64,000 nt of DNA from positions 62,001-126,000 of the forward strand of contig CAOLHI010001434.1 of NCBI GenBank assembly GCA_948474755.1, read 5' to 3'. Below the pieces are notes generated by a model that saw only the letters and a program-made list of their open reading frames with translations, was not told the DNA's origin and searched no databases. Below are positions 35,969-48,320 of the stretch, piece after piece. Source of the DNA: Ctenosaura bakeri (lineage: Eukaryota > Chordata > Lepidosauria > Squamata > Iguanidae). Each line of letters begins with the position of its first letter. The first letter of the stretch is position 1. The position numbers and the translations under genes are program-made.

Positions 35969-37685
35969 GACTCTTGGATAGAACATGAATCATTTATGAT
36001 CCAAAATGCCAGTCAGTAACATCTGGTAGACTGTGAAACCAACTTGATGATGGTGGTGGTGGTGATGATGATGGTGATGATCTGTATACTAGTGAAGCAA
36101 GAGGTTAGCTGAGCATGAGAAGCAAGGGATATGGTGGAGTATCCTAGAAAAATCCCATAGCACTGGCTATCTCCCCTTTTTTTCCTTTTCTTTTCTCTGA
36201 CCTGTAATAAGGTCTCTTTCCCCAACCATCCTCCAGTTTTCTGCACCTCCCTCTTCCTGCTTGAAAACCAGGACAGGGAACCTTCCTGGCTGAAGGTAAT
36301 GATGAGAAACTAAAAGCAGGGGAGGTAAAGAGGCAAATGGTAAGTGGGCAGAGAGCTAGGCATTGCAGGAAGGGAGACAAGTCCAGGTCAGAGTACCTGC
36401 TAATGTTCCCAGCTTAAGGGGTGAGGTACAAGTAAGTGACCTATTGACAATAAAAACCAGTAACAAAAGGAAGAAACATATGTTCCCTCTACCACAGGGG
36501 AAGCAAACAAGGCAGCTCACCAGACAGTTTTGTGTTAGTTCTCTATGGTGCAGGAAGCTGCTAGAGAAGTCTTCTGCATCATATTAGTCAGTCTGGAGGA
36601 CAGATTGGTTCTTTTCAGTGGTTCTGGAAATGGATTCTGTTGAGAACAACAGCAGGAGTGAAAGAGGGCAGCAGGGGCTGCAACAACAGCTTTGGGGGGT
36701 ATGCATTTATCCCAAGGGCTAGATGCTGCCCATCGTTGCTGTAAACTGAAGCTGAAAGGCTGACGTGGGAATAAGGAAAGCAAGCAGGAACAACCATGAT
36801 ACATGAAGATATTTAAAACAAAACAAAACACTCTTTTCTGTGCTCCCATAGAAAATCAGAACTCTCCTGCAAAAAAGCTTCTTGGAGAGTAGGAGAGAAA
36901 ATATAATTCCATTGAAAATAACAACAACAACCAAACAAAACTCTCTGTATTCTCCATCTAGATCCTGTACACTTGGGTGTATATGCATGTACACACACAC
37001 ACACACACACAACCCACAATATTTATGGGAAGAAAAGATACATGCAAAATCCTTGCCTATGTTTAATAGCACACACAGTTCGGCCCATATTTGAAGATGA
37101 ATGGAAATGGCAGAGTAATGGTCCACGTGGATTGTTCAAAGTGGTTTCCTATACATTTTATGCAGTTTAAATCACAAACCACCAACAACAACTTTAGACA
37201 TCCTTGAAGTCTTCCCTTCAAGCCTTTGTTGTGATGGTGTTTCAGTGAGCTAGAGAAACCCAACTCTGTCATTCTTATTCTTCAACACCGGTCAGAGCAG
37301 TTTTTTAGGGCAGGCTGGTCTAATGCATCCTCTAAAATGACAAAAGGCATTCTGAGAAAAAGTGAGCAACAATATTATTGTTTTAATGAATTGTAAAAGC
37401 AAGATAAAAATATACATTAATAATGTAGTGTAATATAATAATACAATGCAATATAAATATTAATAATTGTGTACATCTTATAATTATATGCACTGCAAAG
37501 CATGTGATAATCTTGAAAAATGCAGATTCATTGAAATGATGGATATCTGTGATGTCCATAATCTTATGGATATCTGCAATATCCATGTTATTAAAAGACT
37601 GAGTCCTCTAATTTTGATATATTTCATCAACAGTGGGTTGAACTGAAACACTAGTTTCTTGGCACACTCTAAATATAATAACACT
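35969..37685. other. No gene; simple repeats and twin palindromes
   Basis: A TGG/ATG-rich run lies at 36045-36082 and a (CA)n at 36990-37010. A pair of near-identical inverted repeats lies at 37539-37559 and 37566-37586. Frames over the CA run (36719-37126 minus) owe their length to it. Confidence 0.45.
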
Positions 37686-38035
37686 CTTGGGGGCTTTCTT
37701 GGCTAGGTTACCACATCTCATTTATGGTTCCCAGTGTGCATTACACTACATTCCAATAACTCCTTTAACCATTCATACAGTTATCTACTCACTTAGGGAA
37801 CATCTTTCCTCCTGCCATCATTCCCTAACAACTGTTAAAACTGAACTTGTCACCTCACCATACTCACAAATTTTACATTTCTATTGCTATTTACACATAT
37901 TACCTGCTCATTTACAGCTACAAAGGTCTGTTCCTGGGTACTTCTCTCTATGCATCTGATCAAGTAGATAAGTTTACAAAAGCTTATGCTTATATCCCTT
38001 TCAGTTAGTCTTGAGGGTGCTACAAAATCCCTTTG
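37686..38035. repeat. Decayed sauropsid interspersed repeat (class unknown)
   Basis: The block ends CATCTGATCAAGTAGATAAG, AAAGCTTATGCTTATAT, GTTAGTCTTGAGGGTGCTAC. This is a degraded form of a phrase I know from very abundant turtle and lizard interspersed repeats (gatgaagtg..gaaagcttatgc..gttagtct..aggtgccac). I cannot assign it to a class. Confidence 0.4.
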
Positions 38036-39276
38036 CTTAGCAGCCCTAGAGGTCTGATTAGAATTGGGACTACAACACTGCGGAGGGGGTTAACCCCTTT
38101 CCTACACAAAACATTTTTTTAAAATTGATTGAAGCAAGTAAACAAACAAAGCAAACACATCACTCTACCTGATATTTGTCCCATTAGGGAAAATCTACGT
38201 CTACACAAACTTTGTATGCTCATTTTCTATACCCAGGTAAATATCAGGCACAGATGAGGGGAAATCTATTTCCAGAATATTTCACATGTACTCATTCATA
38301 AATCCATCCTATCCTTTTCCAGAATTCAAAATTCATTAATGCAATGTTTTAAATACATTTCCTCTCAAAATATCAAAGACAGATATATTTTAATACTTAT
38401 GAAGTCAAGAGCATTTGGGGAGTGTGATAATGAAGTTTTGGTGCTCATGTTCAGGATGTGAAGATCAGATCAGTGAAGCCTGATAGTACTTCTAGTATGA
38501 GCCATATCAGAGTTTGTGAGGGGAGTTGTTCTCAGGAAAATACTATGAGGAAAACAAGTGTTCCATCTTGCCCAAAGACAGCAGACCTGTGATGGGATCC
38601 CCTATTGTGCGGTAATAGTTAAAGAGATGGGAGATCTGATCATAAATCTTTGTCTAGTTTGATTCTAAGGTTCAAACTATATACTTAAGTAGGTCCAAGT
38701 CTCTTTCCACTGTTTCTTTTAAAAGCTACACTTGTCCTCAGTATTTTTCTTTTTTCCCAATTTGAATTGAAAAGAAGTTGGAGGGGAAAAATGATTAAAC
38801 ATTTTGGATTCTTGTAGGGATATTTGGAATGTTGCAAATATTGGGTATATTTTACTGACTTCACAGGAACCTAAAAAACTTTCCCACAATTCCAGTTCTG
38901 TATTTAGATGAGCCAGATTTCAGCCAGATTATGGGACCATTTATCCAGCTTCCCCTCATGACTGTTTTTACAATCAACTGGTCCAGAAGTAGTTCTAGTC
39001 CACCTGCCAACTATTTCCAGCTTTTCCTCTGAAGCAGGACTCACAAGAATTCACTCTGCCCTTTTAGGAAATTAGATGCTATTGACCTCACAACTCTCAA
39101 CATATCTGTATATGTGCATATGCACATGCACACACACACAGAACAGATGGGAATGTTATTAGGAAAGAGTGAATGAAAATTTTAAAAATCTAAAACTATC
39201 CAATTTGATTGCACTTACATTAGAAATAAGGGAAACTTAATTACTGCATTTTTGTTTATCTGGCATGTAACTTTAA
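38036..39276. other. No gene seen
   Basis: AT-rich sequence with a short CA run near 39126-39140. Nothing recognised. Confidence 0.35.
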
Positions 39277-39445
39277 GAGCCAGCATTGTGTCGTGGTTTG
39301 AGCATTAGACTACGACCTTGGAGACTAGGGTTAGATTCGCTGTTCGGGCATGGAACCCAATAGCACATTGCATACTCTCAGCCCCAGAGAATCATCACTT
39401 CAGGATCTCCTTAAGTCAGAAATGATTTGAAGGGACAAAACAAGT
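39277..39445 (+). mobile_element. Sauria-type SINE (tRNA head, BovB-like tail)
   Basis: The head GAGCCAGCATTGTGTCGTGG and TTTGAGCATTAGACTACGACC resembles a tRNA-derived pol III promoter region with a worn B box (GGGTTAGATTCGC). The tail CTTAAGTCAGAAATGATTTG...ACAAAACAAG is the worn BovB-type end. It is about 169 bp and carries no coding sequence. It would have been copied by BovB LINE machinery. Confidence 0.8.
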
Positions 39446-39884
39446 TTAAATCAAAAATCTGTACTAAAACTTAGGAAGTAAACACAAAAATATTATTGGT
39501 GATATTACAGACAAATACACACACATATATTTGAGCCTGAGAAAGAAGAAAACAACTGCATGGCTTGGTTTGGACTGGGTTTTGGTTTTTGTTATTTTTA
39601 TCTTCTAAGAAAAAAAATATTTCTCACCCCAGCAAAAACCCTCCTTTTGTTTTTCTTTCTAACTCTTTAACTTTTTCATCCTTAGGCTTACTGATTCCCA
39701 TTTGAAGCACAACAAAAGTCCTGGGAAATTCATTTTCCTGGGCAGATGAATTTCTGTGCAGTTTTCAGTATAGCACACAGAAGGACCATCTGGATGCAAA
39801 GAACAATCTCCTCTTCCAAGCTTCCTTTACACCTTGTTTCTTTAAAATCTATTATGCTGTAATAATGAACAAGATAAGAAAAAA

Positions 39885-40115
39885 AGGGGGGAGGAAATGA
39901 AAATTGTTGGCTCTTTAGGAAAGCATCTCATTTAATTAATGAATAATTCAATTAATAACTCAATCCTGAAATTAAGTTCATATTGGAAGTCCAACTTAAG
40001 ACAATCAATTACATTTAAAAATTAAGTAATCATTTTCCATTACAAAATGTCTAGTTTAATTGATAAATTAAATTACTTGTGCTAGTTAATTTCCATCACT
40101 GACCTCAAGGCGTTG
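39885..40115. promoter_or_regulatory. Candidate conserved noncoding element (TAAT-dense)
   Basis: About a dozen TAAT/ATTA cores occur in 230 bp (TTTAATTAATGAATAATTCA at 39931-39950, then AATTACATTTAAAAATTAAG and AATTAAATTACTTG), with no simple repetition. It is the strongest homeodomain-type cluster in the window. AT-richness alone could explain part of it. Confidence 0.25.
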
Positions 40116-41975
40116 AAAGAAATAAAAATACTCCCCAGGCCCTATCTGTGCCACATAGCATATACAGTGTGTAGTTTGCATACAAACTGGCCAAGAAGAA
40201 GAATAAAGCTTTTCAACATATATAAAGTTACACTTTTATCATTGTCTTTCCCATGTTCCCTACAAAATATGCTAAGGAAAAATGATAACTGATCTCATAT
40301 TTTAAAATGTCCTGCCACCAAAAAAATAAATTAAAAAAGCCGACTTGAATTTCAAGTGATTGGCCAATAGCTGGGCGTACTTTTCTCTTCAACATTATTG
40401 GTAATGGTACTATTGTGGCCAGATATGAGGAATGTAGAAATTAGCAAACTGAGTCTTCCAACCTTATGTTCACACTGAGACTAAACTGCAATCAGACAGT
40501 TAGATTTTCTTCCTGTGTGTGTGCATCCAGTTTTAAAAATATACACTTCTAATTAGTGATACATCATTTCTAGGACAAGCAAAGGGCTCTAAATGTAAGA
40601 TACTCATTAAATTCTTATTTGCCATTGCTTCTTTTAAAGGAATAAGGGAAGGAAAAAAAAACACAACTAGGAATTTGTCACCTCTTTAGCTTCGAGATCA
40701 ACAAAATAGGTGAAAACGTGTTACAACCTAATTGATGAATAAAAAACACTGAAAAAGACAGTAAAAGTAATCATATGGAGCAATCTTCACAAATATAGTG
40801 TGTTTCTTCTCAGATAGAGGTCAGGAAAAAGGAAGAACATGTGGGGAAGAAGAGCACCAACAAAACCTCAGTTGTGTCAACTCTCTTCATGTGAGTAACA
40901 CATGAAGACAACTTAACACAGTCTTTTCTAGCATAGTTATTCACACTCCTTCTTGGTCCTGATTCTCACTTATATAATCAGTGAAACTGTGTCCGGACTG
41001 AATCATTGCACAAGATAGCCATGGAAAATATGAAAAATGGTTGTTTACACACACACACACACACACACAAAGAAAAAAATATATTACACATGACATACTG
41101 AATTCATGGAGAAATTCCCACTGAGTCTAGCCATCCCTTGGAGCATTTCTATATGGAAATATGTCTAGGTCATGGAGATGAACCTAGAATTTTCTTTGTT
41201 TCTTTCCCTCCAGGCCAAGGAGAGTTCCTATAGCTATATTCAAAACAATTTAAGTATGCAATCCTATACTCCCTGGAAGAGCATCCTAGAGCTCATAGAT
41301 ACTACAGACTTCCATGGAGGAGGAAGTCCACTATATGAGCTGCTTTTATGTTCCAGCAATAGAAATAGGTTGAGGAAGGACTATATGTCTGGATTGAATC
41401 AAAGATGATTGAAAGGAGATATAGGAATTTAAGTTGCTCCATTTCCCAAAAAATGTTCCTCCAAAGAAGGAACCTCTATGCAGCCCTTGGAAATTCTCTC
41501 TCCCAATGGGAGACAATGGGGAGAAAATATGAAAGATTTTATGGGGCGTGGGGTTTGGCAGAGCTGCCCACCTTTTTTCTCTCCTGGTCAGTGTGAGTCC
41601 AGTATGGTTTTAGATTGTTTAGTTTTTCTGCCACAGTCTCCTCCAGCAATCATGATTGCTCTGCTTGATGCAATAAAAATGAAAAAGCATATCTTAATTG
41701 AGAGAAAGGGAGAGTATGAATGCGAAAGAGAGAGATTAAAATATCCATCCTAAAAAGACAGAATAATATCACATCAATACTCAATTTATCTTGCCTGGGT
41801 GAAAAATAAAGTCTTAAGTAACAAGGACAATATGACTTACTAGCATTGTTGGAAACTGCCAGAAGGAAAATGTCATCACAGAAAAGTATTATTCCTGCAT
41901 ACTGCCTTAGATTTTACTTGAATAAATATCTGAATAACAAACACAGCTTGAGAATTTGACCTAAAATCTCCACCT
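40116..41975. other. No gene; one AC microsatellite
   Basis: The (AC)n at 41047-41069 is the only clear feature. Frames at 41172-41408, 41405-41596 and 41478-41753 show no domain. Confidence 0.4.
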
Positions 41976-41979
41976 CCTT

Positions 41980-42330
41980 CCAGTGGCTTGACTCCATCTT
42001 CCGGCCACAAAGTGGGATTGCTTTTGTCAAATTTTGGAAATGAGTGCAACAGAGTGGGGCAAACTCAGAGGATCTTGTGCGTCATATGGACTCAGAGTCT
42101 GAAGCAGAGGGCATGCCAGAGGCTGAAACAGAAGGCATGCCAGGGCCTTCTGTACAGAGAGAGGTTACAGTGCTGGAAAAAGAACAGAGGATGGTGCCAG
42201 CTCCAACAGAGAATCCTGCCTCTTCGGATATAGAGGAACACTTACCCAGACCCAGCTTTACACAGCACAGGCAGGAAAGAGAGACTCAATATTGCTCTCT
42301 CAGAATTTATAACCAGCAACAATAAATCAA
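41980..42330 (+). other. Unidentified short frame with an acidic tandem repeat
   Basis: A 93-codon frame (42044-42325) is rich in Glu, Pro and Ser and contains a small internal duplication: AGGGCATGCCAGAG and AAGGCATGCCAGGG (42106-42144). Downstream is another duplication, GGACTTTGTTTATG at 42479 and 42494. The texture resembles the 5' region of some squamate retroelements, and similar acidic sequence occurs near 46085-46220. I do not recognise a protein. It is probably repeat-derived rather than a host gene. Confidence 0.25.
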
Positions 42331-42822
42331 GGCACAGCTGTGCTAGGCTTTGGGTCTATTTGGCTGATGTCCTTCTCCTTCAGGAGTTGTCAAAGCTTGT
42401 CTGACCTGCTACCTTGCTGGATGCCTTGACAAATCTTCAGATTGTACTTGGACACTCCCTTGCTGTGAAACTCTCCTGGACTTTGTTTATGTTGGACTTT
42501 GTTTATGACTCTTTGCTTACTGCCTGGAAATAAGTAACAAGCTGGGAGATATTCAGTTTGTTTGTTTGATTTATCAGCTGTGCAGGACTGAGATAGGACA
42601 GTAGGTAAATGATACAGGAACCCTTTGCTTTTCCCAGAATCCTGCATTCTGAAAGAAAGATCTGAGAAATCTCACTGGTGTGTTGTCAGTTCTTCTGTGG
42701 CACTTTCTCTCCCCTCACAGAACATTCTGGAGAAAATGAAACAACAGTTCCCAGCTCCCCACGGAAACAGAACAGGAAGAATATTTCTGGTCTGAAGGGA
42801 TTAGCAAGGTCTGGGAAAATGT

Positions 42823-43588
42823 TAATTGCTGCCAAGTCAGTTTTAATTTATAGCAATCCTATGGATTAAAGACCTCCATGTTACCCTATCATCAACCGTC
42901 ATGATCAGATCTTGCATATTTAGGGATGGATCTTCCTTGATTGAGTCTATCTGCCTGTGATGCAGTCTTCCTCTTTTCCTACTGCCTTCTACCTTCTCAA
43001 ACATTATTGTTTTTTTCTAGTGAGTCATGTTTCTTCACATATGGGCAAAGTATGACAGTCTCAGTTTAGACATCTTGGCTTCTAGGGCAAGTTCAGGCTT
43101 TATTTGATCTAGGACTCATTAATTTGAGTCCATAGGACACTTATTCAGAACCACATTTTGAATGAGTTGATTTTCTTCCCATCTTCTTTCTTCACTGTCC
43201 AGTTTTTACCATACATAGAAATGGGAAATATCATGACATGGACAATCCTAATATTAATATTCAATAATATATCTCTTCACTTCAGGATTTTGTCTAGAAC
43301 CTTCATAGCTGCTCTTCTAAGTCCTAGTGTTCTTCTGATTTCTTGACTGCAGCCTCCATTCTGATTAATGAATGAGCCAAGATATCAAACAGCTTGAATT
43401 ATTTCAATCTGCTCATCATTTGCTTTATAGTTATGCAAAACATTTGAGGTTGTTGTTTTTATTTTGTTAGTGTTCAGCTGTAAACCTGCCTTTGCACTTT
43501 CTGTCTTGACTTTTTTCAGTAATCGCTTCAAGTCTTTATTGTTTTCTGCTAGTAGTATGGTATCAACTACCTATCTTAAATTGTTAAG
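42823..43588 (-). mobile_element. RTE-BovB LINE 3' third, minus strand
   Basis: The block starts with the complemented BovB tail (TGCCAAGTCAGTTTTAATTT). It goes back through the 3' RT region (TTGAATGAGTTGATTTTCTT, GATTTCTTGACTGCAGCCTC, CCTGCCTTTGCACTTTCTG) to a worn catalytic region near 43552-43585, where TATGGTATCAACTACCTATC replaces the antisense YADD block. BovB encodes an endonuclease-RT protein. This copy is 5'-truncated and decayed, and it extends further into the RT than the copy at 26121. Confidence 0.85.
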
Positions 43589-44847
43589 GGACTATCAAAC
43601 ACTGGATTTAGTTTAGGTGAGGAGAAATGATGTCTATGAACTATAGTTGGACAAGACAAGAAGGCAAACAAATAAAAATATAGGCAGAGTTGTACAGGCA
43701 GCAATATTATTAACAATCTCAGGATAGCCCTTCTGAACAATCTATTAGAAGTTGGGGCATCCACCTCTTTGAAGAAGGATGTGATATTTTAGAAATGTTG
43801 CTATTTGGATGTGTATATTTGTAACAATTTGAATGGGAAAATAGTGCCTCAGTATACACAAACAGGTGAAAAAATGCCTAGAAAGAGACTATCACTGCTC
43901 CTGGAGCTCTGTTTTGACAAATCTCAGTAAAATATAGCTTAAGCAACCTCAAAACATGGGAATTCCTTAAATACATACACAAGTCTGCAACAGTCCAATG
44001 ATCAATTCTTCGTTTAATCATTGTTCAGTCTTATTCTATGCACGTATTAAATTGTACATAGATGGCATTTAATTATAAATTGCATGGGAGTACGCTGCAT
44101 CTTTTGTAGCAATAAAATATTTGCATTGATTTAAATCTGTCAAAGCACACTGTCCTTTAAAAAATGTAGTACATTGTCAAGAAATTATTGTTCTAAAATT
44201 GAATTTCATACAATCAGTAGAAACCCTTCAGTCTCCTTAGGATTTTTTTCCCCTCAGATATTCTGTCAAATATAGGAACTGGTCTCTTTTGTTAAATAAC
44301 AAGAATAACTTAATTTTTTGGAAGAGAGAAAATAGACTGTAACAGCTGGAGCTGGCATACGTTCACAGTAATTGCATATATCAAAATAAGGATTTTCTTA
44401 TAAATGAGTGGGTGGTGCTAGTGCTGGAGTATATTAGCCAAAGGCTAATAAAAATGTTACCATGTAACTATGTTTTGTTCTTTCTTTCTTAAAAAAATGA
44501 AGATTACATGCTGCTGGATTGTTGTATGGAACCCATAATCCTGCTGCCTAGCTCACTGGTGCCTCAACATGCACAACGGAATACAACAGAGGAGCAGAAG
44601 GGACGACATGAACCAGCACACTTGATATTCTTCCTTTACCACTTAATGAGTCTATCCACATAAATATAATATTAAACAGTTATAGTTAAATCCAAAAGGA
44701 AGTGAAGGTATACCTCATTGCTTACTGTTTACTATAGTGTAGTTATCACTGTGTTATTGTGGAAATGGATTAACTAGTTACTTCTAGGCTTTGCACATAG
44801 GTGTTTTATGAATTTTTTAAAAATGTTGTCTCTTTTTCTTGTATCCC
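43589..44847. other. No gene seen
   Basis: AT-rich unique sequence. 44000-44240 is repeat-free and could be a conserved element, but nothing specific supports that. Confidence 0.3.
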
Positions 44848-45841
44848 TGTTACACCCCAAAGTAGTCCTAAGAGAGGACCCCTAAAATTGGCTTGGCTCC
44901 CCCAACCTGGATATTGGATAGCAAAGGTCAGTTTTAGTTAAAAATAAAATTGGTTTTGAACACTGCTTCTCTCTGCTGTATGGGAACGCAGATAACGTCC
45001 TTTAGGCTAAAAGACTGACCTATTGTTCCAAGTCACGTATCTCTAGGCAGACACAATAGACTCGCTCCTGGACACTGTCACACCCCAAGCTACGTTGATG
45101 AACTGTGCGAAGTCAGACAATCAAAACCTATCAATTCAGAATTTTAAACCTATCACGCACCTGGACTTCCCAGTAAGAAACAATAACGAGGGGGGGTCGT
45201 GATATTTGCTTAACATTATATTCCGCATTTATCACCCATTAACAGTACTTTGCTAGCCGATACCTGGCCTGAGGACAGAAATTGGCTATAAAACTCCCCA
45301 CATTTGGAGCCTCTTTGGAGAGCCTCCTAGACTGGACAGAAGGGCCCATTTCACTGCTACCGAAGCCTCCCCTAGAAGTCTCTCAGATGCTGCTGAGAGC
45401 CTAATGCGACTCATGTCCCCACTCCTCCACGAGACCCCGCTGCTACCATCTGTCCAGCCTGAGATCCAGCCTCCCCTTGGTGCTTTACACCGAGCCTGCA
45501 CTAATCTTCTGCTTCTCCCAGGATGTCTAGATGAAGGTCCATATGCCCTCTCTCCCACTTGGTTGCTTATTTCCAGCTCTATTTCTGTAGTCCTTGTAAG
45601 AGTGCAAGAATATTTGATAACGTGTGTAGGTGACTCCCTCTGTTAGTTTTTTTTTCTTTTTTTTAATAAAAACCATTTTAGATCGTTCCTCTGACTCTTG
45701 CATGGTTCTAACCCCGTAGACATAGGGTTGAAGATCCCTTGCCCTGACCTCTCATGAGTTTTGCTGGGTAGCTCTGCTAATTCCTTAATTTTTGAAGCCT
45801 GTTTGGGTGTCCTCAAGATACCCTCAATTTTCAGGGTAACA
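44848..45841 (+). mobile_element. Solo LTR of an endogenous retroelement
   Basis: The block is 994 bp, bounded by TGTTAC at the left and its complement GTAACA at the right, the usual TG..CA inverted ends. It contains a TATA-like box (GGCTATAAAACTCC, 45282-45295) and AATAAA at 45665-45670, giving a U3-R-U5 layout with a promoter about 380 bp before the poly(A) signal. The flanks TATCCC and TACCCA match only loosely as a worn target duplication. No retroviral gene adjoins it, so it is most simply a solo LTR left by recombination. The family is unknown. Frames over it (45286-45558, 45404-45646) are not genes. Confidence 0.65.
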
Positions 45842-46901
45842 TACCCATTTTTTGCAAAAGAATTTAAAAATGGAAAAGAGTTCAGTCCATATATAAATGC
45901 CTGTGATTGAGAGAAGCAGAATTTAAACATGCTTCCTTTTGATTTGATCATGTCTTGTATTTGTAAGATGGTTTATTCAAGTTTAAATTTTGGTTTTTCT
46001 TTCCTGTCACGTGGAATGCTTTATTTTCTGTTCTGTCATCATCAATGTATTGTATTTTAGCTGAGGATCACATCTAGATCCACACACCTCCTCAGACAAG
46101 AAAAAAGAGAGCCAAGATAACAGACTCCAGTCACAGTCAGAAAAGGCTGGCAGTCCTACCTTGGAACTGCCAGAAGGAGAGCCTGAACCATTCCATGTAG
46201 TTTCTGAAGATCAATAAGTAGGTATAGAGCCACTTTACCCTCTGGAGCATCTTAGACTGAAATGCCAATTGCAAAGGAGCAGGAAACATCCTGATCTTCC
46301 TTAAAATGAAAGCACCAAGTTAATTAGGCCAAGTATGCTGATTTTCATCCATCTTTTGTTGACACTGTGTATATGACATTGTGTATATGACTTTGGATCA
46401 CCTTGGTCCCTCCCTATTCCTGTGGGTTCTAAGTACACTCACCTGCTCATTTGCAAGCCTTTTACTAGGCACTGTTGATCTTTTTTTTTTCCTCCTTTAA
46501 TCTAACACTTCAGATTTTTTTTCCCCAAAAAAGCAAATGGTGGATTCTCTATGACAATTTACTATAGGATGAGATTTTACTACCCATCGTGCCAAGAGTG
46601 TTTCTTTTCTTGATTTAACTTTCCCTCTATTTGCTTCCAAATATTTCTGATGGATAAAACTGATTGGATAAATTAGATAAATTAATAGAAGCAAAGTCTA
46701 TTAGCACTTGTTAGCCACAGTAGATAAATGAAACACTCCAAGTTTAAGGCAGCCTGTCTCTGAATCCCAGATACTGGAGGAACAGTGCAGGGCAGTATAG
46801 AAATAAGCTTTCTTCACTACCTGTAAGCACTATGATGGCTGCCTTTGGAAATATGGTTTGATCTATGCACATCATATTTTTAGAAAAATGACAAGAATTA
46901 C
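45842..46901. other. No gene seen
   Basis: 46085-46220 is richer in GC, with fragments resembling 41980-42330. A short tandem duplication TGTGTATATGAC lies at 46367-46391. No coding gene is recognised. Confidence 0.3.
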
Positions 46902-46978
46902 ATTGCAATACTACACATAATGTCCTGGGAGAAAACCCTACTGAACTCAGTGGAATTTACTTTGGAGCAGAGAGATAT
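46902..46978. repeat. Short palindromic squamate repeat
   Basis: GCAATACTACACATAAT..CCTGGGAGAAAACCC..CTGAACTCAGTGGAATTTAC is a worn copy of a very common short palindromic repeat that reads gcaatcctat..cttactcccagg..attgaactcaatgggactta. Others lie at 52622-52722 and 53298-53391. It is probably a MITE. Confidence 0.5.
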
Positions 46979-48320
46979 CATGGAAGAATGTTGAATACAG
47001 AAGTGTGCTTTTAGTCATGAGACAGATAAACTCAATATGACCTATGTGATCCACAGAAATAATTTGAGTCCTATTGATCTCTGTGTCTACACAAAGCATG
47101 AGTAAATGTGGTCCAACCCAAAACATTCCACCAAAGGGAAGGGTTTTTTAAATCAAAAATGAAAACTATTTTTGTACATTAAATAATCAAGGAAACAATG
47201 CTATTTATCTTTACCTCAGTTCATTAGACTAATAAACATTAGTCTGTGCTTCTTCAGGTTGTGTAAAAGAAACTGAAATAGCCCATCTTCTGCCACCAAA
47301 CACACACACACACACAAACTGGTCACACATCAAGAGGAAAAAAATAAAGAAAATAGAATCTCAACCACATCCCATATGACATTTTGTCTGATATTCTTAT
47401 TTAGAGATTTCACAGAAAAGGGAATGTTAATTCCTTCTTCAGAATTTGTTCAAGGACTGGGTTTCAAGTGCATACTGCAAAGCCTTTACCAATGTAGCAA
47501 AAATGAGAGCAGCAATATTAAGAATAATTATAAGAAATTGTAAATCAAAAGTGGAAATCTAAACATCGCTCAGTAATGCCAAGGTTAGCATTCCAAGCCT
47601 TTTGTTATTGCTCTTGCTGCTGCTGCTATTTCCTAACTGACTGTCTTCTGGCACCTGTTCATAAGCCTAAAACATTAAGTGTCATGAGCAATTCTACACT
47701 GTCCACAAGTATTTATATTAATCTGCATATGCTCTCACTAATCAAAAACATTTATCTTCTGTTTACTTCTTTTGTATGCCGATCAGATATGAGGGCAAAA
47801 GCTACCAGACTTTGTGAATTCTAGCTTTTCTGTCTCTTGGATCCAAAATGTAAATGTCTAAGATTTTCTCATTAGAAACGGAATATATTATTCTCCAAGT
47901 TTCAGTATTTGTGGTTGAATCACAGATTTCAAAATGGAACAATGGCTAGATCTCAAGAATACTCAGGGAAAAGAGTAATCATGATCAAGTCTCCAGGATG
48001 GCAACCTGTTGGTTAAGGAGCTTTATATGCAAGTAAAATGTAATGAAAAACAAAAAAGGCAAATGGTCTAAAGGATATAAATTGTCTGACTTAGCAAATA
48101 TGGCTCCTTCCTTATGATGAATGAGAGACACAAGGTCCTTTTCAAATATTAGTAGGCTGTTGTATAGTCAACACAAAAGGAGGATTACACCCTATATTTT
48201 TCTTCCTGAATTCTACATCTTTATCTTGTCTTAAAATAGAGAATGTGCAAAACACCCTGCTGAATGAATGACACCAAGGCCAATCTAGCAGTGAAAAGTT
48301 CATCTCACACAATGACTATC
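46979..48320. other. No gene; one short CA run
   Basis: (CA)n at 47300-47316. The frame 47576-47824 has no domain. Confidence 0.35.

Noticed and set aside
36719..37126. 135-codon minus-strand frame
   Set aside because: It crosses the (CA)n at 36990-37010 and shows hydrophobic low-complexity sequence only.
39277..39445. Possible tRNA gene
   Set aside because: The tRNA-like head is part of a SINE; the cloverleaf is not intact and a BovB-type tail follows.
45286..45646. Frames on both strands in a GC-rich block
   Set aside because: They lie inside the solo LTR.
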